Shown: positions 60,736 through 64,000 of the stretch, in pieces
Numbering within the stretch: the stretch's first letter is position 1
Layout of the letters: each line of letters opens with the position of its first letter
Source: an uncultured Cytophagales bacterium
GTDB taxonomy: Bacteria > Bacteroidota > Bacteroidia > Cytophagales > Thermonemataceae
DNA: 64,000 bases
Direction: 5' to 3'
Assembly: GCA_937911505.1 (NCBI GenBank)
Contig: CALEMF010000070.1
Coordinates: forward strand, 1-64,000
Position numbers and translations under genes: made by a program
The notes under the pieces: generated by a model
The model's database searches: none
What the model saw: only the letters and a program-made list of their open reading frames with translations
What the model was told of the DNA's origin: nothing

Positions 60736-61275
60736 ATGTTTTATGTAAAAGCGCTTCATATTATTTTTGTTATTACCTGGTTTGCTGGGTTATTCTACAT
60801 CGTTCGGTTGTTCATTTACTTCGCAGAAACAGCCGATAAGCCAGCGATTGAACAGGAAATACTACAAAAACAATATAAATTGATGCAACGCCGCTTGTGG
60901 TACATTATTACTTTTCCTTCGGCTATCCTGACGGCTATTTTTGGGCTCAGTATGCTATATTGGTTTTCGCTTTCTACTTGGTTGATCGTTAAGCTAGTGT
61001 TAGTATTAGGGCTTTTCATTTATCATTTTATTTGCCATCGCATCTTTTTACAACAGCAAAAAAGCATCATTAAATACAACAGTACACAGCTTCGTATCTG
61101 GAACGAAGTAGCCACGTTATTTCTAGTATGTATTGTGTTTTTAGTAGTCTTAAAGAATACCCTAGATATGCTCTGGGGGCTACTGGGGCTTATTCTCTTT
61201 GGTGTAGTACTGATGTTGGCCATTAGGTTATATAAGAAAGTACGCCTCCGTAGGCAGCAAGAAATCAGTAAGTAG
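60736..61275 (+). CDS. hemJ: Protoporphyrinogen IX oxidase, HemJ type
   Basis: The 179-residue protein has four or five membrane helices and the HemJ pattern: FYVKALHIIFVITWFAGLFYIVRLFIYFAE (about 2-31, with the conserved His8), MQRRLWYIITFPSAILT, LVLVLGLFIYHFICH and LRIWNEVATLFLVCIV. HemJ oxidises protoporphyrinogen IX to protoporphyrin IX in the membrane, a heme-synthesis step. Its stop faces the ABC ATPase stop 8 bp away. I see no dedicated terminator. Confidence 0.92.
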   Translation: MFYVKALHIIFVITWFAGLFYIVRLFIYFAETADKPAIEQEILQKQYKLMQRRLWYIITFPSAILTAIFGLSMLYWFSLSTWLIVKLVLVLGLFIYHFICHRIFLQQQKSIIKYNSTQLRIWNEVATLFLVCIVFLVVLKNTLDMLWGLLGLILFGVVLMLAIRLYKKVRLRRQQEISK

Positions 61276-61283
61276 TACTTCTC

Positions 61284-61895
61284 TTATTTTAGGTGAATGG
61301 TGTGTTCACAGAAGTCGTATTCTTCGGGTTGGTTAGAGCTGACAATGATCAATCGGTCTTTTCTATTTTGTAATACTTCCTTCTTGTACCAAGCCATGTT
61401 TTCACTGTCTAGATTAGAGGTGGGTTCATCCAGCAGTAGCACAGGTGCTGTCGAGTAGAAAGCTAAGCCTAGCTTTAGCCGTTGCTTCATACCAGAAGAA
61501 AAGTTTTTAATGAACTTGTTACGGGCTTTTTCTAAACGTAGTAGCGTAATGAGTGCCTCATTACTTAAGGTAGTGGGTAGTTTCTTGAATCGACGATGAA
61601 AGTTGATGTGTTCCCAAAGTGTAAATTCTTCTATCAGTTCTAGGTAAGGTGCTGCCAAAGAGAGGTAACGGAAAATTTGATCTGCTTCTATGTTTTTTTG
61701 ATTAGTTGCTTGATAAACAAGCTTCCCTGCTGAAGGTGGTTGTATGCCTGCGATCACTTGTAGTAGCGTAGACTTTCCGCTCCCATTTACTCCTATAATC
61801 GCATAGCTCTGGTTCAATTGGAAGCTGTAGGAAAAATCTTTGAAAATCCATTCTTGGTTGAATCGTTTTCCTAGTTGTTCTACTATGATTTTCAT
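61284..61895 (-). CDS. CcmA-like ABC transporter ATP-binding protein
   Basis: The 203-residue ATPase has Walker A GVNGSGKST (35-43), signature FSSGMKQRLKLGLAF (about 131-145), Walker B VLLLDEPTSNLD and a D-loop. The switch (H-loop) histidine is replaced: IIVSSNQPEEYD where CcmA-like ATPases have THQP. Small size and CcmA-like features recall heme-exporter-type ATPases, but no permease gene is adjacent. It starts 10 bp after the lpxA stop, so it is expressed in the lipid A operon. Activity could be weak or its partner encoded elsewhere. Confidence 0.87.
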   Translation of the reverse strand: MKIIVEQLGKRFNQEWIFKDFSYSFQLNQSYAIIGVNGSGKSTLLQVIAGIQPPSAGKLVYQATNQKNIEADQIFRYLSLAAPYLELIEEFTLWEHINFHRRFKKLPTTLSNEALITLLRLEKARNKFIKNFSSGMKQRLKLGLAFYSTAPVLLLDEPTSNLDSENMAWYKKEVLQNRKDRLIIVSSNQPEEYDFCEHTIHLK

Positions 61896-61905
61896 AGCAA
61901 GCGAA

Positions 61906-62721
61906 CTACAAGTCGTCTCCTGCTTCGCTCATACTACTTTTGGTAGGAGTAATCCCTCTGATGATGCCTCTTTCAGAATCTCTAATAAACTTGAGAATCA
62001 CTTCTTTTTCTGCTGTAGTACGTATTTCTTGTTCAATGGCGGCAATGGCATCTTTGGTATTGTAGCCTTTCTGAAAAAGAATGCGATAAATATCTTGAAT
62101 GAGAATAATGGTTTCGTTGCTAAATCCCCTGCGGCGCAGCCCTACAGAATTAACGCCCACATATACGACGGGTTCTCGACCTGCTTTTACGAAGGGGGGA
62201 ATATCTTTGCGAATCAGCGAACCCCCTGAAACCATAGCGTGGGCACCAATGCGTGAAAATTGATGGATGGCACAAGAGCCACCTATCACAGCGTAGTCTT
62301 CTACTAAAACGTGACCAGCCATTTGTACGGAGTTGGAGAGGATGCAATTATTACCTACTATACAGTCGTGTGCGATATGCACGTAGGCCATTAGTAAGCT
62401 ATTGGCACCTATTCTTGTAGTGCCACTTGCCTTGGTACCACGGTTAAGGGTTACACACTCTCTTATGGTGGTGTTGTCACCAATGACCACTTGGCTCTCT
62501 TCCCCTTCAAATTTCAAATCTTGTGGCACAGCACTAATCACTGCTCCTGGAAAAACACGACACCCTTTCCCTATTCTAGCCCCGTTCATAATGGTTACGT
62601 TAGGCGCTATCCAGGCGTCATCTCCTATTTCTACATTTTCTTCTATTACTGTAAAAGCACCTACGCTTACGTTTTCACCGATTTTGGCTTTAGGATGTAT
62701 GTCGGTATGTTTACTAATCAT
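61906..62721 (-). CDS. lpxA: UDP-N-acetylglucosamine acyltransferase
   Basis: The 271-residue left-handed beta-helix protein has hexapeptide repeats from the start (AKIGENVSVGAFTVIEENV). The catalytic His region is SLLMAYVHIAHDC (about 108-120), with YAVIGGSCAIHQFSRIG as in LpxA, and a helical C-terminal domain (about 195-271). It transfers a hydroxyacyl chain from ACP to UDP-GlcNAc, the first committed step of lipid A synthesis. It starts 12 bp after the end of lpxC/fabZ. Confidence 0.96.
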   Translation of the reverse strand: MISKHTDIHPKAKIGENVSVGAFTVIEENVEIGDDAWIAPNVTIMNGARIGKGCRVFPGAVISAVPQDLKFEGEESQVVIGDNTTIRECVTLNRGTKASGTTRIGANSLLMAYVHIAHDCIVGNNCILSNSVQMAGHVLVEDYAVIGGSCAIHQFSRIGAHAMVSGGSLIRKDIPPFVKAGREPVVYVGVNSVGLRRRGFSNETIILIQDIYRILFQKGYNTKDAIAAIEQEIRTTAEKEVILKFIRDSERGIIRGITPTKSSMSEAGDDL

Positions 62722-62733
62722 TTGGTTGATTGT

Positions 62734-64000
62734 CTAACTGTCTTTTTTTACAATACTTGCCGTTAAGTCTGCTTCGCACACTACTTCACCATTTACAAAG
62801 GCTTGCCCTTTCATTTTGACAATCCCTCTTTTAATAGGTGCTATCAAGGTAGCTTTATAGACAAGCGTATCGCCTGGTATCACCATTTTTCTAAAACGAC
62901 AATTATCTATTCTAAGGAAATAAGTCCAATAATTTTCTGGATCAGGTACTGTATTGAGGGCTAAAATACCACCTGTTTGTGCCATCCCTTCTACTTGTAA
63001 TACGCCTGGCATGACAGGGTTGTTAGGAAAGTGCCCTTGGAAAAAGTAATCGTTGATGGTCACATTTTTCACTCCTGCTACCATTTGTTCATCTAAATGA
63101 AAAATCCGATCTATTAATAAGAAAGGATAACGATGCGGTAGCATATTGGCAATTTCTGTGGTATCTAATACGGTAGGTATGCTTGGATGATAGGTGAATA
63201 CTTCTTTATCACGCATCTTCCTAATAGCAGCCTTGAGTTTTTTAGCAAAAGCTACGTTGGAGGTATGTCCTGGCCGAGCTGCTAAGATTTGTGCCTTAAG
63301 TGGACGACCAACAAGGGCTAAATCGCCAATGATATCGAGTAGTTTATGCCGGGCGGGTTCGTTCCTGAACCGAAGCTCTGCATTATTGAGAATCCCTTCT
63401 TCCTTTACTTCTACTTTTGGCTTCCCTAGCATTTTGGCAAGGCGTTCTAGCTCGTAGTTATCTACCGGCTTGTCTACCAATACAATCGCGTTGTCTAAGT
63501 CTCCTCCTTTAATTAGTCCTGCCTTGAAGAGTGCATCTAGTTCGTGTAAAAAGCAAAAAGTACGGGAAGCCCCAATCTCTTGTTTAAAGTCTGCGATGTG
63601 ATTAAGGCTAGCATGCTGACTTCCTAGAATACTCGAGTTGTAGTCTACCATCACCGTAACCCGGTAGGTATCAAGGGGTAGTGCTGCTACCTCTATCTTT
63701 TCTTTCTCATTTCTGTAGAAAATACTTTCTGGAATTTCGAAGAAATTACGTAGAGCATTTTGTTCTTCGATGCCTGCCTCTTCAAGTGCTTCAATAAATT
63801 TAATGGCACTCCCATCCATAATGGGCGGCTCTGGTGCATCTAGTTGGATAAGCACATTGTCAATCTCTAAGCCTACTAGTGCTGCTAGTACGTGCTCTAC
63901 AGTGTGTACGCGTGCCCCTTCCATTTCTAGGGTAGTACCTCTTGAGGTATCTACAACAAGGTCAGCATCTGCATTAATCACAGGCTGTGTTTCTATATCA
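62734..64000 (-). CDS. lpxC/fabZ: Bifunctional LpxC deacetylase / FabZ dehydratase (5' end beyond window)
   Basis: The frame continues through the right window edge; the GTG at 63981 is an internal Val. The LpxC part has VHTVEHVLAALVG (zinc His), RHKLLDIIGDLALVG (His and Asp ligands) and the catalytic GHTSN motif near position 235 of the visible part. The FabZ part (about 270-422) has MLPHRYPFLLIDRI, GHFPNNPVMPGVLQVEGMAQ (catalytic His and Glu) and ends VCEADLTASIVKKDS. The fused form is typical of Bacteroidetes. LpxC deacetylates UDP-acyl-GlcNAc; FabZ dehydrates hydroxyacyl-ACP and competes for the LpxA substrate pool. About 40 residues of the N-terminus are missing. Confidence 0.95.
   Translation of the reverse strand, partial: DIETQPVINADADLVVDTSRGTTLEMEGARVHTVEHVLAALVGLEIDNVLIQLDAPEPPIMDGSAIKFIEALEEAGIEEQNALRNFFEIPESIFYRNEKEKIEVAALPLDTYRVTVMVDYNSSILGSQHASLNHIADFKQEIGASRTFCFLHELDALFKAGLIKGGDLDNAIVLVDKPVDNYELERLAKMLGKPKVEVKEEGILNNAELRFRNEPARHKLLDIIGDLALVGRPLKAQILAARPGHTSNVAFAKKLKAAIRKMRDKEVFTYHPSIPTVLDTTEIANMLPHRYPFLLIDRIFHLDEQMVAGVKNVTINDYFFQGHFPNNPVMPGVLQVEGMAQTGGILALNTVPDPENYWTYFLRIDNCRFRKMVIPGDTLVYKATLIAPIKRGIVKMKGQAFVNGEVVCEADLTASIVKKDS

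Overview
The window looks like chromosomal DNA from a low-to-mid GC member of the Bacteroidetes, probably a Cytophagales-type (Microscilla- or Flammeovirga-like) bacterium. The evidence is a fused LpxC/FabZ protein followed by lpxA, a type III glutamine synthetase, DUF4136, DUF2911 and CBM9/outer-membrane-barrel proteins, many TPR-containing LytS-type and SpoIIE-type signalling proteins, few Shine-Dalgarno sequences, and several upstream sites matching the Bacteroidetes promoter pattern TTTG-N20/21-TAnnTTTG. I see no insertion sequence, prophage, CRISPR array or rRNA operon. The genus assignment is inference.

Layout. 0-7.4 kb: a truncated AraC-type regulator divergent from a small membrane protein and a haloalkane-dehalogenase-like hydrolase; a secreted metallophosphoesterase with a CBM9-like tail; an NTF2-like protein; an exported unknown; a PEBP-family protein; and a full AraC regulator. 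7.5-13.1 kb: a signalling operon of two paralogous TPR-LytS histidine kinases flanking one LytTR response regulator. 13.2-19.1 kb: an aminoglycoside-phosphotransferase-like kinase, a probable outer-membrane protein with a PD-(D/E)XK-like nuclease candidate, tRNA-Leu(UAA) and tRNA-Gly(GCC), an SDR, a DUF4136 lipoprotein and alanine dehydrogenase. 19.2-27.8 kb: a TPR-SpoIIE phosphatase, an orphan four-helix-bundle sensor, a TPMT-like methyltransferase, a coiled-coil membrane protein, a DUF6249 protein, glnN and an unknown. 28-35.1 kb: a one-protein two-component system (TPR-kinase-receiver-AraC) followed by two paralogous lipoproteins, a barrel-like protein and another lipoprotein. 35.2-39.9 kb: a dispersed intergenic repeat, then bioD, bioA and an orphan nuoH, an M23 peptidase and tRNA-Leu(GAG).

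39.9-64 kb: a TolB/BamA-like giant with a degenerate peptidase domain, two FAD oxidoreductases, a BASS transporter, an RluA pseudouridine synthase, a sodium:solute symporter preceded by a 39-residue membrane peptide, the SpoIIE/STAS-like cluster described below, a DUF2911 protein, a PaaE-like ferredoxin reductase, a CBM9-barrel protein, a lipoprotein, an MDR oxidoreductase, a second copy of the dispersed repeat, hemJ, a CcmA-like ATPase, lpxA and the start-truncated lpxC/fabZ.

The best candidate for something undescribed is at 48.2-53.2 kb. A protein joining an apparent chorismate-lyase (UbiC)-like domain, with both known product-binding residues, to a STAS/SpoIIAA-like domain is encoded 36 bp upstream of a PAS-coiled coil-SpoIIE phosphatase whose coiled coil consists of five tandem 63-residue (nine-heptad) repeats. 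A stand-alone STAS-like protein resembling the fusion's C-terminus lies just beyond. This suggests a partner-switching circuit gated by an aromatic ligand. Other points of note are the dispersed repeat, a structured 78-nt leader before the hybrid kinase, and the unlisted 39-aa gene before the symporter.
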